Numbered from the stretch's first letter, positions 34,477-44,764 are shown. The stretch is 64,000 bases of DNA from Raineya orbicola (GCF_002843425.1 NZ_NKXO01000009.1:1-64000), one strand, 5' to 3'. A program made the numbers and translations. Notes: a model not told the origin generated them from the sequence alone.

Positions 34477-37400
34477 TTATCTCAAAATATACAACTTTCC
34501 ATAGCCTTTTTTGAAACCTTTGTCGGCTTTGGTAGTTCGGTGTTTAATTTCTTGACCATTGAGCTTCATAGTTACGCGATATAGATATACACCGTTGGCA
34601 AGTCTATCACCAAATTCATCAGTACCATTCCAAGCATATTGCGAAATATTGTTACCTACCCGAATAGGTCCGAGTTCATCTTGGGTAATTTCTCGTACCA
34701 CCTTACCTGAAACCGTCAGGATTTGAATTTTCATTTCTTGCGGAACTTCCGAACCCGTAAGTGTAAAAACGAAACGCGTAGAACCCGAAAAAGGATTAGG
34801 ATAAGGCAAAACATTCGTTACGCTAGCTTCATTGATTACCTCAAAGTTTACTTGGTAAGGCTCTATACCTGCTCGGTTGCCGCGGGCATCTTCGCCATTC
34901 ACACGAAGAGTGTAAATACCGTCTTCTAAATTTTTGGGAGTAAATTCTATGTCAATATTTCTACCTTCACTTCGCCAACGCAAATCGTTACCACTGAAAG
35001 GAATACGTTCAAAAGTACAATTTTCGCAAGGTCGTTTAAGACGAATATCTAAGCCGATAGTATCTTGTTTTTGCAAGAATGGGTTATCATCTCGCAAGCG
35101 TATGCGTATGAGTGGATTAGCCGAAACAATATCACCATCTAAAATTCTCACACCATCAAAAGTTACATCAAGAATAGGGTTTTTGTTATCGCGTAAAACT
35201 TCATATTTTACTTCTAAAATGTTATTGTCGTAGTATTGCTCCAAAACTTGTTTAGGATTTACATATACTCGCAAGATGTTTTCACCATCATTACCAAGTG
35301 TCTGTACAGGTACTTCAAAAGTAGTATATTCTTGTGGTTTAGGGGCTTTGATACGCATCGTACGCACAACTTGCGTACCTTTGCTCGGATTAGTATAAGT
35401 GCATTGAACCAGTAAGGAATCTGCTGAAAATTCTTTTCCTGAAATATTTTCAAAAGCAAAAGGAACGCTGAAAGGTTCTCCTTCTTGTTTGGGTGTGATT
35501 TTATATTTTTCTAAACCAATTCTTTCGGTATTTAGGAAACCTTCGGGAACGCCATCATAAATTACTTGCCAACGTTTCAGCTGTGTAGGCGTGAAATTGA
35601 TGCTATCGCGAGTGTAAAGTTGTAAGCGTAAATAGGGATATTGCGTAGCATCAATACTATTGAGGGCAAAAGCGTATAGAGGTTGTGGAACATTGCTATT
35701 AAGAACAACTTGCTGACCTGCCAAGTTTTCGCCAATAATGCTCAAATACCACACATCAGGGCTATTACTAAGTTCGGAAGGCAAGATTTTTTTGTAAAGT
35801 GTTCCCCAAGCTGTAGCAGGACCTATCCGAGTAGAGGTAACAGTGCCTTTGGTGAAACCGCCTCCCAACTCATAATCCATTGAAATAGTTTCGGTAGTTG
35901 GGCTTGTTATGGAGGTTGCAATAATTTCCTGTAACCTTGCTCCACCTTTTTGGGCAAAGAGTATGTAGGGTTCGCCTTCATTAAGGGTTGCCAGTGCCGC
36001 AGGCGAGCCTCCTATGGCTTGCAGAGTAGGTAATGCCGCCGCCCAAGCCGCATTGGTTATATTCCCTTTATTGAACACTAAAATATAACTTCCTGTGGGT
36101 ATTTGCAAAAAAGCACCTTGCAAAGCACCATTGATAATGGCAGAGTTGGTGAAATAATACACTACCGAAGGGCGTCTGCCACAAATGGGCACACCTGTAT
36201 TGCTTCCTCCAAAAACCTGAAAAGGCAACTTGCTTTCTTGCTCAAAAACAACTAATAAAAGGGTATTTGCAAAGCAAGGGTCGCTATCGTTTGGAGTAAT
36301 GAGAGGTAAATCGTTTAGAAAACAATTAGTATTGATAAAGTTAGTGCCTGCGTCGGGGCTATCTTTACCAAAAGTGCGAACGCGTATGCGGTTTTGTACC
36401 TGCTTAAATTCCCATTTACGTTGGACTTCATTTTTTACAATACCCACGTCAGTGCTTTTGGAAAACTGAAAAAAGTGGCTTTGCGACCAACCCTGAGGGC
36501 TATTTTTGATGTAAATAAAACTACTTTCGTCCCAAAGAATGTTTGGGTTATTTACAGCATCAGCAAAATTGACCCGCCAATAATATACCAAGCTATCCGA
36601 AGGTAAAATATCAGTAAGCAGTGTAGTTTCCCAAGTAGCAATGCTTCCCGCAGGTACAATCCGAGAGCGTTTGATAGGGCTATTAAATTTATGGGTAGTA
36701 TCAATTTCAAAAATAAAATCGCGAGGCTCTAACTGCAAATTTGCGGATTGTGCCATTAGTTTTACAGGCTGACTGCTCACGATACTATATTCAGGAGGAA
36801 ATAAGGCTTTTGCACCAAAATCAGGGATAAATATTTCCAAAATAGCAGTATTATTGTTTTCAAATACTTCACTAATTTCATTTTTCCAATCTAAATGCAC
36901 TTCAAAGCGGTTATTGCCAAAGAAACTCACACCTGTTGGTCGGCGGATAGTGATATACACACTATCAGTACGGCGAGGGTCGTTGTAACGAATCTCGGGG
37001 GTATGGTCAAGGATTATTCCGTTGGGAAGCGTTTGTTTGACAGAAATTTCAAATTGTGTGTTAAAAGTTTTAGAAAGGTTGGCAAGTTTTACTTTCAGAC
37101 GCAACGAGTCGGCTCTTGCAGTTAAAGGGGCGTTGTTGAAGCCTTCCAAAGCTAACCAAGCATTTTGAGTAAAAAGGTCGGGGGCATTGCCACTTATCAG
37201 GCGTACAGCGGGGTCTCCTTGCAGAGCCATTTGTTGTACGTGAGCCAAGTCCATAAAGTTACTGGCAGGGTTAAGGCTTGGTCCGAAAGTACGAGGGATT
37301 TCTTGCGTGATTTCTCCCAATGATTTACCAAAAAAACTTGCATTAGCAAAAGCTGTGGAATAAAAACGTGAGGAATAACTATTTAAATTAGCAGCAAAAC

Positions 37401-39516
37401 CCAAAGAAGTATTAGCCAGCCACGCTATACAACCTCTGTCAGGTGTAAAAAGCCAATCTTCGGCTTGGGTTGGTTTGCCCGAATACACGTCTCCCAAACT
37501 ACAACCATTGCCCAAAAGCAAAGGGTATTTGCCTTTGTTCCGATAGCCTTGGGTATCATCAGAGGCTTGCCCAATTTCAATATCAGTAATGCTTTGCCCC
37601 GAATGACCGAAAAAAGTCATTAGAGCAGTTCCTTTATTCAGTTCATCGGCTATATTGATGTATTCTACATTGGAATTAGTGTTTTTTTGAACGGTTTTAA
37701 CTATTCCCGCTAAATAGTCGGCTTCGGCTATACCTTTGTACAAATTCAGATAGTAAAGCAAAGAGGCTTGTTCGCCTGCCCCTATTCCACCGCTTAAATG
37801 TAAAATATTTTTCCGCCAAGTATCGCCCTTACCAAAACTTTCTTCGTGTTCTTTTACTTTATTGAGGTAGTTGGCGACTTGTTGGGGGGTGCGAGCCACC
37901 AGCCTACCTGTAGGAATGGCAGGGGCATAGTTGTAAGTATCAAAACCTGCTGTAAAAGGTAAATCACTCCCCGGAAAGCCCCACGTAGGTACTAAATTCA
38001 TAGCCCAGTGGGCAGGATTTGAACGAATCTCGTAATCAGTGAAATAAATAGAGCCAAATTGAGCATCAAAAGGACGCAAAGTGATTGGATAACCTATCAA
38101 AAACAAATACTTGGGCGTACCATTGAAATAGCAATATCGGGCAAAATTACGGATAGCAAGCGGAGTATATTCACCATAACTGAATTGGTCGTAAAGTTGT
38201 AAAATATTTGCTACAAGAGGTTTGAAACTTCCTCCTTGCACAGAAGCTCGGTAGTCGGCATAGGCTTGAATTACATTGCTATATCCGCCTGCCGCTTGCA
38301 TAAGATTGGGGTGGGTAACAATCAGATAATCTACTTGTGCAGGATTGAAGTTAATAAAATTTACAGGACGTATGCCAATTACGCTTCGGAAATTGTTGCA
38401 AAAGAAAATGCGTTTGTTACTGGTAGTGCCGTCAATAATGGCAGAAATCGTACCTGTGCCTGTGGTAGCGAGACGTCTGATATTGTTTTCATCTGTAATA
38501 TCATAAAGCAAAGAGCCGTTAGGTACATTGCTTACGTTGATGAGTGAAGTACCTCCCACATTTGTGGGCAAAAGAAATTCTTTTTCACTTTGGTTGTTGG
38601 CATTAGGATTTTGCGAATATACTAAACGAATGGAAGTAACAGAAAACCAACCATCACCGCCATTGTGGATAGCCCGTAAAATAAAATTTCCATTGGTGGG
38701 TAAATCTGTAAAGTTCAAGGAGGCACTTAAAAAACCTTGGTTATAGTCGGCGATATTGGGGCTGGCAATAGTTCGCAATGATGAAACAGAACTGCCTACT
38801 TGAAAGATGATGGAAACGGGTGCTACACGCCTGCTTACATAACGAACTTCTAAATACGGATCTTGCCCAAAAGTGTTAGCATTTTGCACAGGAATAAGAA
38901 AATCACGGCTACCGCTATAAATAGGCGTACTGGTGAAACCTTCACCTCTATCATAGCTGGCTAAATAACAAAAGGTTGTGGTAGCGAAATTATTTTTACC
39001 CGGAGAAAGTTGTTCAGAAAGCACGCTAATACGTTCTTCTAAAAGGTAACTTTCGGGAGTATAGCCTAAATCAGGCAAATTTACAAAAGGCATACGTTTG
39101 CCTGCTACACCATTTCGCCAAGTAATAAAATACGCCGTAGTATCGGAATGAAGGTTATAATAAGGATTGACCTGATTGAACGTGTTAGGATAGTAGAGTT
39201 GTTGGTCAAGGGTGCCGTCGTTGCCTTTGCCGTAAAACTCTACATAATCGGAAGCATCAAAAGTGCCATCGCCTTCGCCTGCAACAAAAATGGCTTGCTC
39301 TTGCCCTCGGTGAAAGATTTGAATGTATTGCGGATTGACGCTTGCAGGGAAACCCGCAGATACCAATTGAGGCTGTGTAATGCGATAAATTCCTTTTTGT
39401 GTTACAGGAATTTTGAAATAAGTCTGTGCAGGATTTATCCATTCATTGCCATAAGGTTGGGCATACGCTACATAATAAAGCAAGAAAACGGCAAAAGCAG
39501 TAACAATACGTTTCAT
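34477..39516 (-). CDS. Very large C25-family protease, PorU2-like T9SS sortase
   Basis: The 1679-residue protein starts with a signal peptide (MKRIVTAFAVFLLYYVAYAQ). A gingipain-type C25 domain holds His638 in TFFGHSG and Cys672 in GNGCSLGD. Several beta-sandwich regions follow, and the C-terminus has a FlgD-like Ig domain (YPNPFSGSTRFVF, WNGTDEFGDRLANGVYLYRV; 20 residues at most). PorU is the sortase that cleaves C-terminal signals of type IX substrates at the cell surface; this longer form fits the group called PorU2. A direct role as sortase is an inference, because C25 enzymes also act as surface proteases. The gene is monocistronic in appearance. Confidence 0.85.
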   Translation of the reverse strand: MKRIVTAFAVFLLYYVAYAQPYGNEWINPAQTYFKIPVTQKGIYRITQPQLVSAGFPASVNPQYIQIFHRGQEQAIFVAGEGDGTFDASDYVEFYGKGNDGTLDQQLYYPNTFNQVNPYYNLHSDTTAYFITWRNGVAGKRMPFVNLPDLGYTPESYLLEERISVLSEQLSPGKNNFATTTFCYLASYDRGEGFTSTPIYSGSRDFLIPVQNANTFGQDPYLEVRYVSRRVAPVSIIFQVGSSVSSLRTIASPNIADYNQGFLSASLNFTDLPTNGNFILRAIHNGGDGWFSVTSIRLVYSQNPNANNQSEKEFLLPTNVGGTSLINVSNVPNGSLLYDITDENNIRRLATTGTGTISAIIDGTTSNKRIFFCNNFRSVIGIRPVNFINFNPAQVDYLIVTHPNLMQAAGGYSNVIQAYADYRASVQGGSFKPLVANILQLYDQFSYGEYTPLAIRNFARYCYFNGTPKYLFLIGYPITLRPFDAQFGSIYFTDYEIRSNPAHWAMNLVPTWGFPGSDLPFTAGFDTYNYAPAIPTGRLVARTPQQVANYLNKVKEHEESFGKGDTWRKNILHLSGGIGAGEQASLLYYLNLYKGIAEADYLAGIVKTVQKNTNSNVEYINIADELNKGTALMTFFGHSGQSITDIEIGQASDDTQGYRNKGKYPLLLGNGCSLGDVYSGKPTQAEDWLFTPDRGCIAWLANTSLGFAANLNSYSSRFYSTAFANASFFGKSLGEITQEIPRTFGPSLNPASNFMDLAHVQQMALQGDPAVRLISGNAPDLFTQNAWLALEGFNNAPLTARADSLRLKVKLANLSKTFNTQFEISVKQTLPNGIILDHTPEIRYNDPRRTDSVYITIRRPTGVSFFGNNRFEVHLDWKNEISEVFENNNTAILEIFIPDFGAKALFPPEYSIVSSQPVKLMAQSANLQLEPRDFIFEIDTTHKFNSPIKRSRIVPAGSIATWETTLLTDILPSDSLVYYWRVNFADAVNNPNILWDESSFIYIKNSPQGWSQSHFFQFSKSTDVGIVKNEVQRKWEFKQVQNRIRVRTFGKDSPDAGTNFINTNCFLNDLPLITPNDSDPCFANTLLLVVFEQESKLPFQVFGGSNTGVPICGRRPSVVYYFTNSAIINGALQGAFLQIPTGSYILVFNKGNITNAAWAAALPTLQAIGGSPAALATLNEGEPYILFAQKGGARLQEIIATSITSPTTETISMDYELGGGFTKGTVTSTRIGPATAWGTLYKKILPSELSNSPDVWYLSIIGENLAGQQVVLNSNVPQPLYAFALNSIDATQYPYLRLQLYTRDSINFTPTQLKRWQVIYDGVPEGFLNTERIGLEKYKITPKQEGEPFSVPFAFENISGKEFSADSLLVQCTYTNPSKGTQVVRTMRIKAPKPQEYTTFEVPVQTLGNDGENILRVYVNPKQVLEQYYDNNILEVKYEVLRDNKNPILDVTFDGVRILDGDIVSANPLIRIRLRDDNPFLQKQDTIGLDIRLKRPCENCTFERIPFSGNDLRWRSEGRNIDIEFTPKNLEDGIYTLRVNGEDARGNRAGIEPYQVNFEVINEASVTNVLPYPNPFSGSTRFVFTLTGSEVPQEMKIQILTVSGKVVREITQDELGPIRVGNNISQYAWNGTDEFGDRLANGVYLYRVTMKLNGQEIKHRTTKADKGFKKGYGKLYILR

Positions 39517-39650
39517 AGCGAGCAATTTTACCTTTTATACACAAAAAAACAAAAAGGTAAGCAAAAAAACAAGTATTTTTCAAGCCCTTTCCAAAAGGCT
39601 CCACTTGATATTCTCGCAATATACAAAATTTTTACAAACATATCAATATT

Positions 39651-40919
39651 CTACCAACTCACCCGAATAACCTCTAAATGCAAGCGTTCATTTTCCAAAA
39701 CTTCAAACTTACCTTTGGTGCTTTCGGCTTCTTCAAGAGCTGTTTGCAGGATTTCTTGTACTAATTCTTTGGGTTCAAAATAAAAGCGTAAGGTGGGAAT
39801 AACTTGGTGATTGAGAATGCGTAAGAAATCCAAACTTTCGGCATTTTGCATAAAATAGCCGTGTCCGAACATAAAATCGCTTCCTTTGTAGTAGGAAATT
39901 TTGCGATTAAGTTCTTTGAGAAAATCGGCGTAAGCTAAATTGATGTGGTCATAACGAGGATAGACGGGTATCATTTCAAAATGTTGCAAAAAACTGCTAT
40001 CTGTTTGATAGTCAATTTCAGCAATATTGATAGTGCCAATGATATAAAGATTGGGTGGAAGTGCAAAAATCTCGCCTGAATATGCCAATGCTACTTGAAT
40101 TTCGTTATCTTGCCCTAATCTTTTATCTGCTCCAAGCAGACTGATAGTTTCACCGAAAATTTCAGCGGGTTCGCTTCGGTGCATTTCATCAATAATAAGC
40201 ACAAAATTAGCGGGCTTTTCAGGATTGTTTTTGTATTCGTTGCGAGCTTTGGTAGCTATTTTTTTCAAAATACCATCTTTGATTTTTCCTTTGGCGTCAA
40301 TATCTTCTAAAAAATGCTCATAACGATAGTTGGGGTGCAGGGAAATCATTTCAAACTGCTTACCTTGCAATTCTCGCAGAGCTTTTTTGGCATCTGTATT
40401 TTTGAGCTTGTCCAGTCCTAAAATACCGATAGCCATTTCAATTGCTTTGGAAGTTTTTCCTGTGGCGGGCGGTCCGTAGAGAATGGTATTTTTGCTGAAA
40501 GTGGTAGTTTGCTCACGCTTTTTCCGAGAAATTACTTTTGGAACAAAAGTTTTTTTTGTGATTATATTAAAATTTTGTTGAGGGTTTTTCTTGCGGATAT
40601 TTTGTTTTACTTCTCGGATAAGCTCCTCTTCATTGACTTTTAGTTGTTTGCCATATTCCGTCAGAAACCAGCCTTTTTTCTGATAAGGGTTTTTCTTGGT
40701 GGTATGAATAATACCAGCTTCTGCCAGATAGTTGGAGGCTTGTAGAATACGGTTTTTCAGTTTTAGTCTTACCATAGTCCAAAATTCAGATTTTCTATCC
40801 AAAGGCAAATCTTGAATAATGGTTTGAGCTACTTCGGAAGGTTTTAGAGGTTTGTTAGTTTCTTTCAGTATAGTAAAAATAGGAAAGAAAAAATCTTTGG
40901 TTTTATAGTTGAGGTTCAT
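39651..40919 (-). CDS. Orphan McrB-like AAA+ protein with degenerate arginine-finger region
   Basis: The 422-residue protein has an N-terminal winged-helix region (residues 1-80, Mrr_N-like) and an AAA+ domain of the McrB type: Walker A GPPATGKTS with Lys155, HPNYRYEHFLEDI, Walker B FVLIIDEMHRSEPAEIFGE, and PPNLYIIGTIN with sensor Asn298. In McrB the sensor is followed by NTADRS and an RRRF arginine-finger motif. Here the same stretch reads INIAEIDYQTDSSFLQHF, without those arginines. McrB normally works with the nuclease McrC, and none is nearby. It could be a divergent regulator, a partner for a distant subunit or a decaying remnant. Confidence 0.75.
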   Translation of the reverse strand: MNLNYKTKDFFFPIFTILKETNKPLKPSEVAQTIIQDLPLDRKSEFWTMVRLKLKNRILQASNYLAEAGIIHTTKKNPYQKKGWFLTEYGKQLKVNEEELIREVKQNIRKKNPQQNFNIITKKTFVPKVISRKKREQTTTFSKNTILYGPPATGKTSKAIEMAIGILGLDKLKNTDAKKALRELQGKQFEMISLHPNYRYEHFLEDIDAKGKIKDGILKKIATKARNEYKNNPEKPANFVLIIDEMHRSEPAEIFGETISLLGADKRLGQDNEIQVALAYSGEIFALPPNLYIIGTINIAEIDYQTDSSFLQHFEMIPVYPRYDHINLAYADFLKELNRKISYYKGSDFMFGHGYFMQNAESLDFLRILNHQVIPTLRFYFEPKELVQEILQTALEEAESTKGKFEVLENERLHLEVIRVSW

Positions 40920-41027
40920 AATAGCAGATTTTTTGTAAAAAGTTATTACGTAAAAATGCAGTTTCTTAAAACAAATTCCAAGCGTTCGGACTAAAAATTC
41001 TCTAAAATGCTGAAATTTGACTTATGT

Positions 41028-41059
41028 TTTGCAAAGAATAATTGCATTTATTAAGTTTG
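41028..41059 (+). promoter_or_regulatory. Promoter of the surA-like gene
   Basis: TTTG at 41028-41031 and TAAGTTTG at 41052-41059 with 20 bases between them fit the phylum consensus exactly. The ATG of the foldase follows at 41084. This promoter probably drives the plus-strand run that continues through the PP2C and bioD genes. Confidence 0.6.
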
Positions 41060-41083
41060 CACTCTAAAATCTTTTGAATTGCT

Positions 41084-42439
41084 ATGAAAAAAAACTTTAA
41101 GTGGGCGATAGCTATCATTTTGTTTTTGCCTTTGGGTATTTTTGCTCAAACCAAAGAAACTTTGGATAAAATCGTAGCCAAGGTAGATAACCAAATCATT
41201 CTGCTTTCTGATGTAGAGCTTGCTGCAATGCAAATTTTACAGCAAAATCCTCGTTTGTCCAATAATCAGGAATTGCGTTGTGAGATTTTGCGTAGTATGA
41301 TTATTGGAAAAATTTTGGTTGCAAAAGCAGAAATTGACTCAGTAATGGTTGAAGCAGAATTACTTGATGATGATTTTAACACACGTTGGCAACAAATTTC
41401 ACAGGGAAAAACAGATGAAGAACTTAAAAATTTAATTGGTCTGCAAAATATAGAGGCTTTCAAGAGTGATTTGCGTGTGCAACTCAAAGAAAAAATGACT
41501 ATTGAGAAAATGCGAAATCATATTACTAAGAATGTAAAAATTACGCCTGCCGAAGTACGAAAGTATTTTAATCGCATTCCCAAAGATAGTTTGCCTGTGT
41601 ATGTTACGGAACTTGAAGTGGCTCAAATCGTAAAAAATCCGCCTTTGCTCAAATCCGAAAAAGAAAGATTACGCTCTCGTATGGAACAGGTGTATAAGCG
41701 AATTGTAGAAGAAAATCAGAGTTTTGAGGAAATGGCAAAAATCTATAGCGAAGACGGCTCAAGAGACCAGGGCGGCGATTTGGATTGGAGCAAACGTGGT
41801 AATATGGTGCCCGAATTTGAAGCAGTAGTGTTCAAACTTAAACCCGGTGAAATTTCCAAACCTTTTGAAAGTCGCTTTGGCTATCATATCGTAAAACTTG
41901 TGGATAGAAGGGGAGACGAATATCACGCCAAGCATATCTTGATGATGCCTGATTGGGAACAGGTAGATACGCGTGAAGCAGAGAGATTTTTAGATAGCCT
42001 TCGCACTCGTATTTTGCAGGATAGTATTTCTTTTGAGAAAGCCGCTTTGCAGTATTCTGACGATAAGGGTTTGGGGTCAATGAATACGGCTTCCAATGGC
42101 GGTAGAATTATGTCGCAAGACCTTTCTTATCGCATTCCTATCAATCAGATGGATAGCTTTCTTTCCGATTTGCTCGATGATATGAAAGTAGGAGAAATCA
42201 GTAAGCCACATACTTTCAGAACTTACGATGGCAAAAAGGCTTTGCGTATTGTTCTTTTCCGTGCCAAGCATCCTGCACACGTTGCGGACTTCAATCTGGA
42301 TTATCCCAAAATTCAGCAAGAAGCCTTAGAAGTCAAACGCAATAAAAAACTGATGGAATGGCTACAAAAAGCCAAAAATGACGTTTTTATTGATATTGAT
42401 AAAGACTATGCTCCTTGCAATATTCTGGGCTTAAACTAA
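41084..42439 (+). CDS. SurA-like periplasmic peptidyl-prolyl isomerase
   Basis: A 451-residue protein with a signal peptide (WAIAIILFLPLGIFAQ), a SurA-type N-terminal chaperone region (LDKIVAKVDNQIILLSDVE) and two parvulin domains. The first parvulin is the better preserved (GGDLDWSKRGNMVPEFE, FGYHIVKLVDRRGD). SurA helps outer-membrane proteins fold in the periplasm. It is followed after 16 bp by a PP2C-type phosphatase gene on the same strand. Confidence 0.9.
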   Translation: MKKNFKWAIAIILFLPLGIFAQTKETLDKIVAKVDNQIILLSDVELAAMQILQQNPRLSNNQELRCEILRSMIIGKILVAKAEIDSVMVEAELLDDDFNTRWQQISQGKTDEELKNLIGLQNIEAFKSDLRVQLKEKMTIEKMRNHITKNVKITPAEVRKYFNRIPKDSLPVYVTELEVAQIVKNPPLLKSEKERLRSRMEQVYKRIVEENQSFEEMAKIYSEDGSRDQGGDLDWSKRGNMVPEFEAVVFKLKPGEISKPFESRFGYHIVKLVDRRGDEYHAKHILMMPDWEQVDTREAERFLDSLRTRILQDSISFEKAALQYSDDKGLGSMNTASNGGRIMSQDLSYRIPINQMDSFLSDLLDDMKVGEISKPHTFRTYDGKKALRIVLFRAKHPAHVADFNLDYPKIQQEALEVKRNKKLMEWLQKAKNDVFIDIDKDYAPCNILGLN

Positions 42440-42455
42440 ATTTTGCCGTCTGCTT

Positions 42456-43397
42456 ATGATGTTACTGACCTTATGGGCTGAAAAAATTGCGGGAAAAGGT
42501 GAAGATGCTTTTCCTGCTTCGCTCATTGATGAAGAGAATGGCACAGGCATCATAGCAGTAGCAGATGGTTTGGGAGGGGCAGGAAGCACACCTTATGAAA
42601 TAGGCGAAAAAGTATTTTCAGGGGCTTATTTGGCTTCTCGGCTTGCTATTCAGATTGCAGAGCAAACTTTTGTTGAAGAAAACCCTGATTTAGAGAATTT
42701 TATACAAAAGTTGCAAAATAATCTTTTGTTAGGTTTTCAACTTAAAATTGCTCAATTAGACGATAGGCGTTCTAAATTGCGTACTCGTTTGATAAAGCGG
42801 TTGCCTACAACACTTGCGGGAGTGGTATTTAAGGTGCAGGAGGGAGCAACAATGGCTGAAAATGTATATCAAACCGAGGTTTTTTGGGCAGGCGACTCGC
42901 GTGTATATGTGCTGAAAAAATCTGGTTTGCAACAAATTTCCCAAGATAACCTTACGCAAGATTTAGATGCCTTTGAAAATCTTTTACAAGATGCCCCTAT
43001 TTCTAATTGCATAAATGCCGAAGGAGATTTTCAGCTTTTTAGTAAAAAAAGTATTTTTAATGAGCCTATTGTGCTGATTGCCGCCACTGATGGCTGTTTT
43101 GGTTATTTGCCTACACCTTTGCATTTTGAATACTATTTGTTGGCAACTTTACACCACCTGCAAATTTGCACTTTGGAAATGTGGCAACAGGCTCTTTTGT
43201 GGGCTTTTGAAGCAAATGCAGGCGATGATATTAGTTTGGCTTTGGTTACTTTGGGATTTGCCAGTTTTGAGGAACTCAAATTTGCAACCATTGACCGATT
43301 TGTTTCCTTGAAAAAACTGATTTTTTCTGATAAAACCCCACAACAACAATGGGAAGAATATAAAAAAGATTACTACGAAACAGCTATTTTATTGTGA
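42456..43397 (+). CDS. PP2C-type (PPM) protein phosphatase
   Basis: The 313-residue protein shows the PPM metal motifs in order: GEDAF near residue 17, VADGLGGAG near 36, AGDSRVYVL in the middle, ATDGCFGYL and a late AGDDISLALVTLG. Such enzymes remove phosphate from Ser/Thr residues in the cytoplasm. An unusual insert (LDDRRSKLRTRLIKRLP) precedes the TTLAG strand. No Ser/Thr kinase is in the window. It belongs to the surA-bioD run of plus-strand genes. Confidence 0.85.
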   Translation: MMLLTLWAEKIAGKGEDAFPASLIDEENGTGIIAVADGLGGAGSTPYEIGEKVFSGAYLASRLAIQIAEQTFVEENPDLENFIQKLQNNLLLGFQLKIAQLDDRRSKLRTRLIKRLPTTLAGVVFKVQEGATMAENVYQTEVFWAGDSRVYVLKKSGLQQISQDNLTQDLDAFENLLQDAPISNCINAEGDFQLFSKKSIFNEPIVLIAATDGCFGYLPTPLHFEYYLLATLHHLQICTLEMWQQALLWAFEANAGDDISLALVTLGFASFEELKFATIDRFVSLKKLIFSDKTPQQQWEEYKKDYYETAILL

Positions 43398-43415
43398 AAC
43401 TTTGTTTTCAATTTT

Positions 43416-44018
43416 ATGCGATACTTTGTTACAGCTATTGGTACTGATTCTGGGAAAACGATTACAAGTGCTATTTTAGTAGAAGCTCTCAAAGCTGACT
43501 ATTGGAAACCTGTGCAGTCGGGCTATCCGAGAGATAGTGAAACAGTAGCAGATTTAGTGAGCTTTCCTGTAAAAATTTTTCCTTCCAGTTATGAGTTTGC
43601 CAAACCTGCTTCCCCTCACGACTCTGCCAAAGCAGAAAATAAAATCATTGAGCTTGCCAAGATTACCCTGCCTCAAACTGATAATCACTTGATTATTGAA
43701 GGAGCAGGAGGCATTTTAGTCCCTCTCAATGACCAAGACTTTGTGATTGACATTGCTCAAAAGTTTGATTTGGAAATTATTTTGGTAGTCAATTTATATT
43801 TAGGCTGTATCAATCACACATTGCTCTCGGTAAGAGAATTGCAACGAAGAAATCTGAAAGTAAAAGGCATTGTTTTCAACGGAGTGAGCAATCCCGAAAG
43901 TGAAAGAATCATTTTGCATCATTCAGGCTACCAAGAGTTATTGCATATAGAAAAAGAAGCACTTATCACGCCTCTTATTGTGCAGAAATACGCAGAAAAA
44001 ATCAAAAATATACTCTAA
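43416..44018 (+). CDS. bioD: ATP-dependent dethiobiotin synthetase
   Basis: BioD closes the ureido ring of dethiobiotin in biotin synthesis. The 200-residue protein has the P-loop GTDSGKTITSA, the KPVQSGYPRDS segment and the family motif EGAGGILVPL. It lies 18 bp after the phosphatase gene and 5 bp before a SAM methyltransferase. No other bio gene is present; the adjacent methyltransferase does not look like BioC in its motifs, although that cannot be excluded. Confidence 0.93.
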   Translation: MRYFVTAIGTDSGKTITSAILVEALKADYWKPVQSGYPRDSETVADLVSFPVKIFPSSYEFAKPASPHDSAKAENKIIELAKITLPQTDNHLIIEGAGGILVPLNDQDFVIDIAQKFDLEIILVVNLYLGCINHTLLSVRELQRRNLKVKGIVFNGVSNPESERIILHHSGYQELLHIEKEALITPLIVQKYAEKIKNIL

Positions 44019-44023
44019 ACAAT

Positions 44024-44752
44024 ATGGCTTGGTACAAAGAATGGTTTGATTCACCCTATTATCATATTCTTTACAAAAACAGAGATGAGCAAGAAGCTCA
44101 AATCTGTTTAACAAATATGTTTAATTTAGTGCCAATAGTGAAAGGTTCAAAGATTTTGGATATACCTTGTGGGAGAGGTAGGCACGCCGCTTATTTAGCA
44201 AAAAATGGTTATCAGGTTACAGGGGTAGATCTTTCACTTGAAAGTATTGCTTATGCCAAAGAAAATTACCAAGGTTTATCTAATTTAGAGTTTTTCGTAC
44301 ACGATATGCGTGTGCCTTTCCGAGAGGGTTATTATGATTATGTATTGAATTTTTTTACAAGTTTTGGCTACTTTGAAACAGAAACTGAAAATGTTGCTTG
44401 TTTGCAGGCTCTTGCGAAAAATTTAAAAAAAGAAGGGACGCTTATTTTAGATTTTTTTAATACAGAACGAGTTTTGAAAGAACTTGTCCAAAAGGAAGAA
44501 GTGAAAGTTGAAGGCATCAGTTTTTACATAGAACGAGAGTTGCAGGGGAAATTTCTTGTAAAAACTATTCGTTTTACGGATAAAGGGCAAGACTATTGCT
44601 TTCAGGAGCGAGTGATGGCTATCAGCCCCGAAGAGTTTAGAAATTACTTTAAGCAAGCGGGCTTGCGTCCTTTAAGGGTGTTTGGTAACTATTTTTTAGA
44701 GCCTTATGATGAGTTTATGCCAAGAGTTATTTGGGTGCTTGTGAAAGAATAA
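44024..44752 (+). CDS. Class I SAM-dependent methyltransferase
   Basis: The 242-residue protein has motif I ILDIPCGRGRHAAYLA, the acidic end of strand 2 (VTGVDLS) and the later FVHDMRVPF and YDYVLNFFTSFGYF segments of small-molecule methyltransferases. The substrate is unknown. It starts 5 bp after bioD and ends 12 bp before the restriction endonuclease gene. It lacks the catalytic motif of DNA amino-methyltransferases and is not part of the restriction system. Confidence 0.85.
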   Translation: MAWYKEWFDSPYYHILYKNRDEQEAQICLTNMFNLVPIVKGSKILDIPCGRGRHAAYLAKNGYQVTGVDLSLESIAYAKENYQGLSNLEFFVHDMRVPFREGYYDYVLNFFTSFGYFETETENVACLQALAKNLKKEGTLILDFFNTERVLKELVQKEEVKVEGISFYIERELQGKFLVKTIRFTDKGQDYCFQERVMAISPEEFRNYFKQAGLRPLRVFGNYFLEPYDEFMPRVIWVLVKE

Positions 44753-44764
44753 AGTAATGCACTT

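Noticed and set aside
39148-39783. 211-residue plus-strand frame spanning the porU2/mcrB gap
   Set aside because: It is antisense to both neighbours, with no signal or motif, so it is a shadow frame.
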